Below, piece after piece: positions 35,227 through 43,636 of a DNA stretch of 56,940 bases; position 1 is the stretch's first letter, and the number at the start of each line of letters is the position of its first letter. The stretch lies in contig URER01000012.1 of the NCBI GenBank assembly GCA_900547005.1, forward strand, positions 1 to 56,940, written 5' to 3'. Source of the stretch: an uncultured Prevotella sp. Its GTDB lineage: Bacteria > Bacteroidota > Bacteroidia > Bacteroidales > Bacteroidaceae. The notes beneath the pieces are model-generated. The model was not told where the DNA came from and did not search any database. It saw nothing but the letters and a program-made list of their open reading frames with translations. The position numbers were made by a program, and so were the translations under genes.

Positions 35227-38055
35227 TCATCGTTTAATGAGTATCTTATAGGTAACTGAGTCTATCTTCACAATATAGACACCTGTCGACATATCGCTCA
35301 TCAATATAGAATAGCTATCGGAATCTATCGGAGCGGAATACAAAAGCATACCGCTCACGCCGTAAACAGCAATATTTTTACCCTTCGCACCATTCACTAT
35401 GATGGTATTTCCGTTCTGAGATACGTTCACTCCTGCTACGCCGCCGACATTGCCTATACCAACATAAACCGAAGGCTCGATAAACTTCCACTGTTGGGTA
35501 GCCGTACCGTTGTTATCATAGAGCTTTATCCACTCTCCATTGTCCGTGCGCGAATTAGGAATCTCTACTACCTTGCCGCTGAGACGGGACACAAGCTGAT
35601 AGTAGCCTTCGCCTCTATCGACAATGATAAACTGCTGGTTTCTGCCGCCCAAATATTCGTAAACTTGAACCTGAGCACCGTTGGCACGAGACCAATCGGC
35701 AACGTCCATTCCCTGACGGCGGGCGGATGATGTACAGATGGAATATACGCCTTTACCGCTCTCAACCTCGGTCAGAACCCATATCTGGGAGGCGTCTGTA
35801 CCCTCATCGTCATACTGGATAATGGCGGTATTGTTGGCTGTGCTGTTGTTCTCAAGATCGAGAAACTTACCGCTGTTGCGGTTCTGAAGTTTATAGTCTC
35901 CAACAAGACCGGATTGACCGCATACTTCTACACGGATAGACGACATCTTGTCGTTCCAATCTCCACCTACAGAAGATGTGGACGAGGTATAAGACTTACT
36001 CATACCGCCAAAATTGTCATCCTCATAAATTATGGCCTTGAAGCCGGGAGTAACCTTCAGAGAACTCATATCATTGTCCTTCACGTTGAAAAGACCAAGA
36101 CGGCTGAGGGAGTACTCGCCCTCGGAGAGCGTAACGGCCTTTCCTTTATAGTCGGCGTCAACATAAAGGGTAACCGCAGAGGCTTCAGTACAGGTATTCT
36201 CTACCAATGACCACTGCTGAGTCGCACTGCCATTGTTGTCGTAAATCTTTATCCACTCGCCGTTGTTCTTGCTCGAACTGGGTATCTCGACTACCTTGCC
36301 GCTATTGCGGGCTACAAGCTGGTAGTAACCATCACCGTGGTCATAGAGGATAAACTGCTGGTGATTGTTGCCCAAATAGTCGTAGAGCTGCACCTGAGCA
36401 CCATTGTCCTTAGACCAGTCTACAACGTCCATACCGCGCCCCTTGTTACCGTATGCACAGATGGAATACACACCCCTGCCACCGTCAACCTCGGTCAGTG
36501 TCCAAGTCTGGGAGGCTTCGACACCCTCATCGTCATACTGAACGATGGCGGTATTGTTGGAAGTGCTGTTGTTGTCAAGGTCGAGAAACTTGCCACTGTT
36601 GCGATTCTGCAGTTTGAAATTGCCAGACATACCGCTCTTCCCGTAAGGTTCAATTTTAATAGACGACACCTCATCACGCCATTCTACGCCCATATCATCA
36701 ATCGAAGCGGTGTAGGATTTAGTCTTTCCTCCAAAGTTATCATTCTCGTAAACCACGACTTTGAAGCCTGTCTTAACTTTCAGGGACGCTATATCATCGT
36801 TTGATATACCGTATGACTGGAGAGCGGAAAGGTTAAACTCTCCTTCTGGCAAGTCTACTGCCTTACCGTTATAATTAGTATCAGAATAGAATGTAGCGAC
36901 AGGATTGTCTGTATGAGCTGACGGCGGTTGTATGCCAATCAATACATCCTGATTCATAGAATAACCATCGTTCGAGCTACTTGCTCCCATACCACTGTTG
37001 TCGTCAGGATTCAATACAGACAGTTTGAAGTAACCGTTGCACATACCGCCCCATCCCCAGTTGATATGAAATAGTCCGTTGCCATCGTAACCATCGCACA
37101 CGAAAGCGTGTGCGCCACCACTCGACGTTCCAGCATAAAGTACAGGCCTGCGCTCTGCCAATTCGCGGCACATCATTTCTTCCCATGCCTGAGTATTATA
37201 GTTCGAGCGAAAGAGATGCTGTATATTACCGTCATAACCGAAATTGTTTTTCAATGCATACTCTACTTCCGTGAAACTTGAACCTGTACCGTTAGGACCA
37301 TAACCTGACTTGATAGCCTGTCCTACATACTGCATTAGTACAGCAACAGCCGTAGCCGGCTGCCCAGTCTCACCATCACTATAGCTGTCTTTCATGCTGT
37401 TCCAATCAAATGTAACTGAAGGAAGCTCATTTTCTGTATACCTTATATTATTATATGTGAATGAATGAGCCGGAATGTTGGTTGAAGCCGCCTGAGGCCA
37501 TTTATGGAAATACATGACCTGTACAGCAGCCGTACATACACACCCTGTATAGCATCTACGCCCTTCTACCAACGGACAGCGATCATAATATGGACTGCCT
37601 TGATTCCAAGTGCAAGATAGCAGTGGCGCAATGGCACCATATGAATTCATTGGTGTATCATAATATATTGATTTTGCCTTAACTGGTGTATTCTTCTCCA
37701 ACGAACCTATCACATCTGCATAATAACTAAGCCATGCACTCATATTCTCGGGAATATCACCTGCGTCAAAATTACTTTCCTCCGAGTAAGCAAGGATCTC
37801 AGCCGTACGGTCATCACCCGAAACAATCACGAAGCCATTGTTATCACTTGTATTGAACACATAATACGGCATCTTCTTTACCTGCGCCTTACCTGATGCA
37901 TAATACATATTTTTGGCGTTCTGGGCTATTGTCTTGCCATATTTACTGACAAAACGGATTGCCTTCTCGCGCGCAACATTTTGCGAGACAGGATCAGCCC
38001 ACAACAATGTAACCATGAATAGTGATAAAAAGATTAATAGAGTTTTTAATTTCAT
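35227..38055 (-). CDS. Secreted C10 (streptopain-like) cysteine protease with tandem crystallin and ricin lectin modules
   Basis: This 942-residue protein has a signal peptide (MKLKTLLIFLSLFMVTLLWA) and a streptopain-type propeptide (about 21-125, with VAREKAIRFVSKY and GFVIVSGDDR). The C10 catalytic domain contains the nucleophile in YTGCVCTAAVQVMYFHKWP (Cys172), His316 in GGAHAFVCDGY and HINWGWGG. Two copies follow of a beta/gamma-crystallin domain (386-472 and about 622-706) plus a ricin B-type lectin domain (about 475-615 and 710-852; KLQNRNSGKFLDL, QQW ends). The C-terminal tail is of the sorting type. Residues about 468-902 are identical to the GH18-like protein upstream (see repeat). 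It is the middle gene of the minus-strand run, 46 nt after the GH18-like gene. Confidence 0.92.
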   Translation of the reverse strand: MKLKTLLIFLSLFMVTLLWADPVSQNVAREKAIRFVSKYGKTIAQNAKNMYYASGKAQVKKMPYYVFNTSDNNGFVIVSGDDRTAEILAYSEESNFDAGDIPENMSAWLSYYADVIGSLEKNTPVKAKSIYYDTPMNSYGAIAPLLSCTWNQGSPYYDRCPLVEGRRCYTGCVCTAAVQVMYFHKWPQAASTNIPAHSFTYNNIRYTENELPSVTFDWNSMKDSYSDGETGQPATAVAVLMQYVGQAIKSGYGPNGTGSSFTEVEYALKNNFGYDGNIQHLFRSNYNTQAWEEMMCRELAERRPVLYAGTSSGGAHAFVCDGYDGNGLFHINWGWGGMCNGYFKLSVLNPDDNSGMGASSSNDGYSMNQDVLIGIQPPSAHTDNPVATFYSDTNYNGKAVDLPEGEFNLSALQSYGISNDDIASLKVKTGFKVVVYENDNFGGKTKSYTASIDDMGVEWRDEVSSIKIEPYGKSGMSGNFKLQNRNSGKFLDLDNNSTSNNTAIVQYDDEGVEASQTWTLTEVDGGRGVYSICAYGNKGRGMDVVDWSKDNGAQVQLYDYLGNNHQQFILYDHGDGYYQLVARNSGKVVEIPSSSKNNGEWIKIYDNNGSATQQWSLVENTCTEASAVTLYVDADYKGKAVTLSEGEYSLSRLGLFNVKDNDMSSLKVTPGFKAIIYEDDNFGGMSKSYTSSTSSVGGDWNDKMSSIRVEVCGQSGLVGDYKLQNRNSGKFLDLENNSTANNTAIIQYDDEGTDASQIWVLTEVESGKGVYSICTSSARRQGMDVADWSRANGAQVQVYEYLGGRNQQFIIVDRGEGYYQLVSRLSGKVVEIPNSRTDNGEWIKLYDNNGTATQQWKFIEPSVYVGIGNVGGVAGVNVSQNGNTIIVNGAKGKNIAVYGVSGMLLYSAPIDSDSYSILMSDMSTGVYIVKIDSVTYKILIKR
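35349..36654 (-). repeat. 1306-bp identical segment, copy in the C10 protease gene
   Basis: Every base I compared in 35349-36654 matches 38218-39523 at a constant offset of 2869 with no gap, and the encoded 435 residues are identical. The segment covers the last residues of crystallin domain 1, lectin 1, crystallin 2, lectin 2 and the start of the sorting tail (to AVYGVSG). Both edges fall inside coding sequence and the frames are preserved. Confidence 0.92.
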
Positions 38056-38101
38056 AATGATAATAGTTAGATTTTATTCAAAGGACAATTATTTATTGCC
38101 A

Positions 38102-40645
38102 TCAGAGTTTTATCTTGAACACCTCACGCGCTATCCGTATTATATATATACCCGAAGGAATATCATCGAGAGTTATCCGAAGCCTGTCCGACTGAGCTGT
38201 TAAGCTCTGCACCATTCTACCGCTCACGCCGTAAACAGCAATATTTTTACCCTTCGCACCATTCACTATGATGGTATTTCCGTTCTGAGATACGTTCACT
38301 CCTGCTACGCCGCCGACATTGCCTATACCAACATAAACCGAAGGCTCGATAAACTTCCACTGTTGGGTAGCCGTACCGTTGTTATCATAGAGCTTTATCC
38401 ACTCTCCATTGTCCGTGCGCGAATTAGGAATCTCTACTACCTTGCCGCTGAGACGGGACACAAGCTGATAGTAGCCTTCGCCTCTATCGACAATGATAAA
38501 CTGCTGGTTTCTGCCGCCCAAATATTCGTAAACTTGAACCTGAGCACCGTTGGCACGAGACCAATCGGCAACGTCCATTCCCTGACGGCGGGCGGATGAT
38601 GTACAGATGGAATATACGCCTTTACCGCTCTCAACCTCGGTCAGAACCCATATCTGGGAGGCGTCTGTACCCTCATCGTCATACTGGATAATGGCGGTAT
38701 TGTTGGCTGTGCTGTTGTTCTCAAGATCGAGAAACTTACCGCTGTTGCGGTTCTGAAGTTTATAGTCTCCAACAAGACCGGATTGACCGCATACTTCTAC
38801 ACGGATAGACGACATCTTGTCGTTCCAATCTCCACCTACAGAAGATGTGGACGAGGTATAAGACTTACTCATACCGCCAAAATTGTCATCCTCATAAATT
38901 ATGGCCTTGAAGCCGGGAGTAACCTTCAGAGAACTCATATCATTGTCCTTCACGTTGAAAAGACCAAGACGGCTGAGGGAGTACTCGCCCTCGGAGAGCG
39001 TAACGGCCTTTCCTTTATAGTCGGCGTCAACATAAAGGGTAACCGCAGAGGCTTCAGTACAGGTATTCTCTACCAATGACCACTGCTGAGTCGCACTGCC
39101 ATTGTTGTCGTAAATCTTTATCCACTCGCCGTTGTTCTTGCTCGAACTGGGTATCTCGACTACCTTGCCGCTATTGCGGGCTACAAGCTGGTAGTAACCA
39201 TCACCGTGGTCATAGAGGATAAACTGCTGGTGATTGTTGCCCAAATAGTCGTAGAGCTGCACCTGAGCACCATTGTCCTTAGACCAGTCTACAACGTCCA
39301 TACCGCGCCCCTTGTTACCGTATGCACAGATGGAATACACACCCCTGCCACCGTCAACCTCGGTCAGTGTCCAAGTCTGGGAGGCTTCGACACCCTCATC
39401 GTCATACTGAACGATGGCGGTATTGTTGGAAGTGCTGTTGTTGTCAAGGTCGAGAAACTTGCCACTGTTGCGATTCTGCAGTTTGAAATTGCCAGACATA
39501 CCGCTCTTCCCGTAAGGTTCAATCCTCAACGAACTGGCTTTATCGTTCCAATCCTCCCCCACAAAAGACGCATCAGAAGTCCAGCTCTTCGAGCCGCCCG
39601 TGAGGTCAGCATTCTCATAGAGCGTAACCTTAAAGCCCTTTGTAACCTTCAATGAAGATATATCTTTGGCTGTAATGCCATACATCGCGAGGTCTGCCTG
39701 TGTATAGTTCCCCTCCGGCAAGGACTTGGAATAGCCTCTATAGTCTGAATCAGCATAGAGCGTTACTCTTCCGTCATCAGACGATTTAGTGCCGAACACG
39801 CGCAACATCCTTGTCGCCCACCGGTTAAGGTTCCATGTCTCGTCATTATAAACCCATATAAAACCGCCACTCACACCGTTGTTATTCTTCCACGATTCCA
39901 TCTGTGCCACGCAGGCATCCACGCCGCCTTCCTGATAGTTCATCCTGCCGGCGTGCAACACTCTATTGCCGAAGTGCCAGTCAGAGGGATTGTTTCCCGC
40001 ACCGCCATCATAGCACTGTATGAGTATCCTGTCGCATCTGTCTCCGAGTTGTGAGACAAGACTCTCCCAAAATCCATGATTCGTGTATGGCGCGACGGTT
40101 GTTTTATATCCAAGGTCATACATCATCTGATGGAACTTCACAGCCGTACTAACGTCATAGCAATGCTCATCGTCATTGTTCACGGCATCAATCTCGGGTA
40201 TGGCATCTTTCAGAGCCTTAAAGTTCCTGTATAGAATGGAGCCACTGCCAGTCCCACCGCTGTTTATAAGATCCTTGATGCGTATATAAGACTCGTTTCC
40301 CCAACCACCTATACATATTTCTATTCTGCTAATGGTGGTAGGCGACTGCTTCAGTTTTTTTATGTCTGACACATAATCGGGCTGTGTATTTCCAAACACA
40401 TACTTGCCGTCCTTGCACACCGTCTCACCATCAGTAGTCAGCGTACCGTCTGACTCCACGTTGACATTGAAGAGTATGACGTATGTAAATCCTGAGTTAC
40501 GCAACTTCTCTATGGTTGCCGGACGCTCACGGCGGATATGTCCGCCAACGTACACGCCAGTGGATTGTGCGGTAACATCACCAGCTCCCGAAAGCACAAG
40601 AGCGAGCAATAAGGTTAATGACTTTAATATTTTTATTTTACTCAT
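38102..40645 (-). CDS. Secreted GH18-like protein with tandem crystallin and ricin lectin modules
   Basis: This 847-residue protein has a signal peptide (about 1-27, ending DVTAQ) and a chitinase-like TIM-barrel domain (28-300): GVYVGGHIRRERPATIEKLR, RIEICIGGWGN, the motif EIDAVNNDDE (Asp153, Asn156, Asp158, Glu160, in place of DxxDxDxE) and ILIQCYDGG. The catalytic glutamate is present, but the second Asp is Asn, so activity or preference may differ. A diverged crystallin domain (about 293-378) leads into the segment identical to the C10 protein, then a different tail, SGIYIIRIAREVFKIKL. GH18 proteins cut GlcNAc-beta-1,4 links or only bind. First gene of the GH18-C10-GH64 run, with a good promoter upstream. 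Confidence 0.82.
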   Translation of the reverse strand: MSKIKILKSLTLLLALVLSGAGDVTAQSTGVYVGGHIRRERPATIEKLRNSGFTYVILFNVNVESDGTLTTDGETVCKDGKYVFGNTQPDYVSDIKKLKQSPTTISRIEICIGGWGNESYIRIKDLINSGGTGSGSILYRNFKALKDAIPEIDAVNNDDEHCYDVSTAVKFHQMMYDLGYKTTVAPYTNHGFWESLVSQLGDRCDRILIQCYDGGAGNNPSDWHFGNRVLHAGRMNYQEGGVDACVAQMESWKNNNGVSGGFIWVYNDETWNLNRWATRMLRVFGTKSSDDGRVTLYADSDYRGYSKSLPEGNYTQADLAMYGITAKDISSLKVTKGFKVTLYENADLTGGSKSWTSDASFVGEDWNDKASSLRIEPYGKSGMSGNFKLQNRNSGKFLDLDNNSTSNNTAIVQYDDEGVEASQTWTLTEVDGGRGVYSICAYGNKGRGMDVVDWSKDNGAQVQLYDYLGNNHQQFILYDHGDGYYQLVARNSGKVVEIPSSSKNNGEWIKIYDNNGSATQQWSLVENTCTEASAVTLYVDADYKGKAVTLSEGEYSLSRLGLFNVKDNDMSSLKVTPGFKAIIYEDDNFGGMSKSYTSSTSSVGGDWNDKMSSIRVEVCGQSGLVGDYKLQNRNSGKFLDLENNSTANNTAIIQYDDEGTDASQIWVLTEVESGKGVYSICTSSARRQGMDVADWSRANGAQVQVYEYLGGRNQQFIIVDRGEGYYQLVSRLSGKVVEIPNSRTDNGEWIKLYDNNGTATQQWKFIEPSVYVGIGNVGGVAGVNVSQNGNTIIVNGAKGKNIAVYGVSGRMVQSLTAQSDRLRITLDDIPSGIYIIRIAREVFKIKL
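38218..39523 (-). repeat. 1306-bp identical segment, copy in the GH18-like gene
   Basis: This is the partner of 35349-36654. Outside the edges the two genes differ at once: the first crystallin domain (RVTLYADSDYRGYSKSLPEG versus VATFYSDTNYNGKAVDLPEG) and the last 38-40 residues are only distantly alike. Within the segment, two crystallin/lectin units have diverged from each other, so the inner doubling is older than the outer one. Confidence 0.92.
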
Positions 40646-40755
40646 TTGTTTTTAGCTTGAAGGTTACAATACAATTATTGATAATAAGTTACTATTTATT
40701 TAAAGCCATATTGGCTATGACATTTCCGTTTAAGTTTTCAAATTCTTAACGGTTA

Positions 40756-40786
40756 CAAAATTAGACAATTTGACAACACATTACAA
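40756..40786 (-). promoter_or_regulatory. Promoter of the GH18-C10-GH64 run
   Basis: On the minus strand, TTG (40786-40784), a 20-nt spacer and TAATTTTG (40763-40756) match the consensus. Transcription should start near 40749, giving a leader of about 104 nt. No such promoter was found before the C10 or GH64 gene, which supports one transcript. Confidence 0.65.
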
Positions 40787-41178
40787 GCCTTATCGAAAAC
40801 TAATATCCGAGGATATAGACTTTTTTGGAGCGTCAAAAAGTTATATCCTTAATAATCAACCAGTTACAAATAAACAGGGGGGAAGGCGAATATAGATAGG
40901 TGAGAAGAAACGCAAAGATTCTTTTGACAAATTATCCACAAAATTAAGCATCGGTAATAACGCGTAAGCGACTGATATTTAATAAAAAACAAAAAAAACT
41001 GCACCGTAAAAGTAATTACGACACAGTTTCTTCTTTAACGTGAGTTCGACGAATTTTCAATTTATACATTTACGTTCCGAAAGTTACAGCGACACAACCG
41101 TCATCCTATGCGAACGGCTTACCCACTCGCCATACCGTTTGCCGACATCATGCAACAAACATACGGAACTTCTATCCC
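40787..41178. other. Spacer between kduD and the GH18-like gene
   Basis: There is no gene. The region is AT-rich near 40800-41000 and contains no hairpin with a clear T-run. It ends just after the kduD stop, which thus has no terminator that I can recognise. Confidence 0.4.
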
Positions 41179-41988
41179 TTACTTAGGCTGCTTACCGATA
41201 TAGGCAAGGATACCGCCGTCCACATAGAGTACGTGGCCGTTTACAGCGTCGGAAGCCTTAGAAGCGAGGAACACTGCCGGACCGCCGAGTTCAGACGGGT
41301 CGAGCCAGCGGCCTGCCGGAGTCTTGGCGCAGATGAAACTGTCGAACGGATGACGGCTGCCGTCTGCCTGACGCTCGCGAAGCGGGGCTGTCTGCGGAGT
41401 AGCGATGTAACCCGGACCGATACCGTTACACTGGATATTGTACTCTCCGTACTCTGAGCAGATGTTGCGTGTAAGCATCTTCAATCCACCCTTAGCGGCA
41501 GCGTAAGCCGATACAGTCTCACGTCCGAGCTCAGACATCATAGAGCAGATGTTGATTATCTTACCCTCCTTGCGCTCCATCATCTCAGGAAGCACGGCGG
41601 CAGAAACGATGAACGGGCCTACGAGGTCGATGTCGATAACCTGCTGGAACTCTGCGCGCTTCATCTCGTGCATAGGAATACGCTTGATGATACCTGCGTT
41701 GTTCACGAGGATGTCGATGTTGCCGACCTCTGCGTGAATCTTCTCCACGAGAGCCTTAACGTCGTCTTCCTTAGTAACGTCGCACACATAGCCGTGTACG
41801 TTCTCGATACCGGCCTCCTTATAGTTGGCCAGACCGCGCTCAAGTGCAGCCTCGTTAATGTCGTTGAAGATGATGTTCTTTACGCCGGCAGCAACAAATG
41901 CCTTTGCAATGTTGAAGCCGATACCGTAAGATGCGCCGGTAATCCAGGCGTTCTTACCTTCAAGTGAAAATGCTTTTAAACTTTCCAT
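41179..41988 (-). CDS. kduD: 2-dehydro-3-deoxy-D-gluconate 5-dehydrogenase-type SDR
   Basis: This 269-residue short-chain dehydrogenase should reduce 3-deoxy-D-glycero-2,5-hexodiulosonate to 2-keto-3-deoxygluconate with NAD(P)H, in breakdown of unsaturated uronates. It has the Rossmann motif ITGASYGIG (16-24), NNAGI, and the catalytic Ser-Tyr-Lys in NICSMMSELG and SAYAAAKGG. Closely related gluconate 5-dehydrogenases look alike; kduI next to it on the same strand decides for KduD. The ATG at 41988 gives MESLKAFSLEGKNAWITG. The spacer to kduI is 277 bp of repeat-like, pyrimidine-rich DNA. Confidence 0.88.
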   Translation of the reverse strand: MESLKAFSLEGKNAWITGASYGIGFNIAKAFVAAGVKNIIFNDINEAALERGLANYKEAGIENVHGYVCDVTKEDDVKALVEKIHAEVGNIDILVNNAGIIKRIPMHEMKRAEFQQVIDIDLVGPFIVSAAVLPEMMERKEGKIINICSMMSELGRETVSAYAAAKGGLKMLTRNICSEYGEYNIQCNGIGPGYIATPQTAPLRERQADGSRHPFDSFICAKTPAGRWLDPSELGGPAVFLASKASDAVNGHVLYVDGGILAYIGKQPK

Positions 41989-42265
41989 TGTTTTTTTGAT
42001 TGTTAAATTATTGTTTCAAGGGTTTGCCATTCCTTATATATTATAGGAGACAGTAGACAGGAGTTCAGGAGTTCTGACAAATGTCTTTTTAGTTGGCAAG
42101 TTGACGAGTTGCTACCTTTTTATATTTATCAAGGTTTTGGATTCTTCACTCTTCCCTCTTCATACTTCCCTCTTATGTGATTTATAATACGAGCGAAACG
42201 CACGAAACACTGATATAACAGGATTTCTCTTACCTCTCACTCCTTTCTCCTTTACTCCCTCTCTC
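41989..42265. repeat. Repeat-derived spacer between kduI and kduD
   Basis: No gene is present. It contains GACAGGAGTTCAGGAGTTCT (42056-42076), matched in reverse by CAGAACTCCTGTCTCC near 48816, and the pyrimidine run TTCTCTTACCTCTCACTCC (42230-42250), related to the repeat inside the helicase gene and to 48778-48800. Confidence 0.6.
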
Positions 42266-43108
42266 CTATCTCAGTTCCGTTATCTCGAAGAAATCCTGGT
42301 CGCCGTAGTCTAAGTTCTCACCGCCCATGCCCCAGATAAACGTATAGTTGTGCGTGGCAGCCGCGCTATGGATACTCCATTCCGGCGAAAGCACCGCCTG
42401 TTCACCCTTCATCCATATATGGCGGGTTTCCTGCGGCTCACCCATTATATGGCATACGGCCTGTCCTTCGGGCACTTCAAAATAGAAGTAAGCCTCCATT
42501 CTCCTACTGTGGATATGCGCCGGCATCGTGTTCCACACGCTTCCCGTAGCCAGCTCGGTCATTCCCATCTGCAACTGGCACGTCGGCACCACCTGATTCA
42601 CGAGCATCTTGTTTATCGTCCGTTCGTTGCTCATCTCCAGCGAACCCATGTGGACGCTCACCGCATCCTGCTTCGACACCTTCTTGCACGGATATTCCTT
42701 GTGTGCCGTGGCCGAGTTGAAATAGAATTTCGCAGGAGTTGCCGCGTCCTTGCTCTCGAAAACGACATCACGGTCGCCACTACCTATATATAATGCATCC
42801 TTATATCCCATCTCGAAAGTCTCGTCGCCAACCTTCACAGTACCCTCGCCGCCGACGTTGAACACGCCAACCTCGCGTCTGCTTGTGAAGTATTCCGCCT
42901 TCAAAGGGTCGATGGCCTCCAATTTGACGGCCTCGTCCACCGGCATAACGCCACCCACGACAATGCGGTCATACATTGAATACACCATGTTTGCCTCGTC
43001 TTTCACAAACAAAGTCTCTATCAGGAAATCGCGACGCAACCGTGCCGTATCATAATGGCGCACATCCTCGGGATGGGCTGCATAGCGCAATTCATAGTTA
43101 GTTTTCAT
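42266..43108 (-). CDS. kduI: 5-dehydro-4-deoxy-D-glucuronate isomerase
   Basis: This 280-residue cupin enzyme turns 4-deoxy-L-threo-5-hexosulose uronate, the product of pectin or glycosaminoglycan lyases, into the ketose used by KduD. Length and sequence fit KduI: MKTNYELRYAAHPEDVRHYD, YYGSGD-like YIGSGDRDVVFES, and the metal-binding MPAHIHSRRMEAYFYFE, and PEWSIHSAAATHNYTFIWG. I start at the ATG at 43108 because the 24 residues before it are hydrophobic and unlike the family. TATCTTTG on the minus strand (43159-43166) is a -7 box. It belongs to a uronate-use group with kduD and the regulator upstream. Confidence 0.94.
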   Translation of the reverse strand: MKTNYELRYAAHPEDVRHYDTARLRRDFLIETLFVKDEANMVYSMYDRIVVGGVMPVDEAVKLEAIDPLKAEYFTSRREVGVFNVGGEGTVKVGDETFEMGYKDALYIGSGDRDVVFESKDAATPAKFYFNSATAHKEYPCKKVSKQDAVSVHMGSLEMSNERTINKMLVNQVVPTCQLQMGMTELATGSVWNTMPAHIHSRRMEAYFYFEVPEGQAVCHIMGEPQETRHIWMKGEQAVLSPEWSIHSAAATHNYTFIWGMGGENLDYGDQDFFEITELR

Positions 43109-43312
43109 TTTATTTTTTTGATTATCGTCAGTAAATGTAACAATACAGAAGTAATATGCAAAGATACAAATAATTATCAAACACCGCTGTTAATAAATGT
43201 AATTCTTTTCATAAACAACAAAAAAACCTCCGTCTCCCTGACGATAGAGTGGAGACGAAGGCTAAAACTAATAAAACAAAATGTAATTCTTTTGATAATT
43301 TTCTTTTTAAAA

Positions 43313-43391
43313 TTATAGTAGATGAGTCAAGTTCATTATAGTAGATGTATTGTTTATTATAGTAGATGAGCCAAGTTTATTATAGTTTTTG
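43313..43391. repeat. TTATAGTAGATGA tandem repeats upstream of kduI
   Basis: The phrase TTATAGTAGATGAGTCAAGT occurs in three and a half head-to-tail copies of 21-23 bp (ATTATAGTAGATG ... TTATAGTAGATGTATTGT ... TTATAGTAGATGAGCCAAGT ... TTATAGTTT). It lies between the regulator gene and kduI, about 200 bp upstream of the kduI start, where activator sites could be expected. Confidence 0.75.
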
Positions 43392-43517
43392 AATTTCTTT
43401 ATCGCAAAATTAATCGGCAAACAAAAAATATAAGGGGTAAAAACTATCGCAAACAGGGTAAAACAGGGACTTCCGATAGTTTTTATACGCATAAAAAACG
43501 CATGGCGTACAAAAATA

Positions 43518-43560
43518 CCCACCACGTAGGGAGCGTTCCCTTCATGGTGGGGCGAGACAT
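43518..43560 (-). terminator. Hairpin downstream of the AraC-type regulator gene
   Basis: CCCACC and GGTGGG pair around an inner stem AGGGA/TCCCT. On the minus strand the hairpin is followed by TATTTTTG. It lies about 80 nt past the regulator's stop. Confidence 0.55.
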
Positions 43561-43636
43561 GATAAAAATAGATACACTTCAATATAAAAGGCAACCGATG
43601 CCTCTATAAAAATGCGTGTATATAGCTACGAGACAG

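Noticed and set aside
3960..43166. Full promoters for pyrE, secDF, metK, kduI, LysR and metG
   Set aside because: Only the -7 box TAnnTTTG is found; no TTG at 19-21 nt, so these were mentioned with the genes and not listed as promoters.
43313..43594. 93-codon minus frame between the regulator and kduI
   Set aside because: Crosses a tandem repeat and a hairpin, no family features; likely chance.
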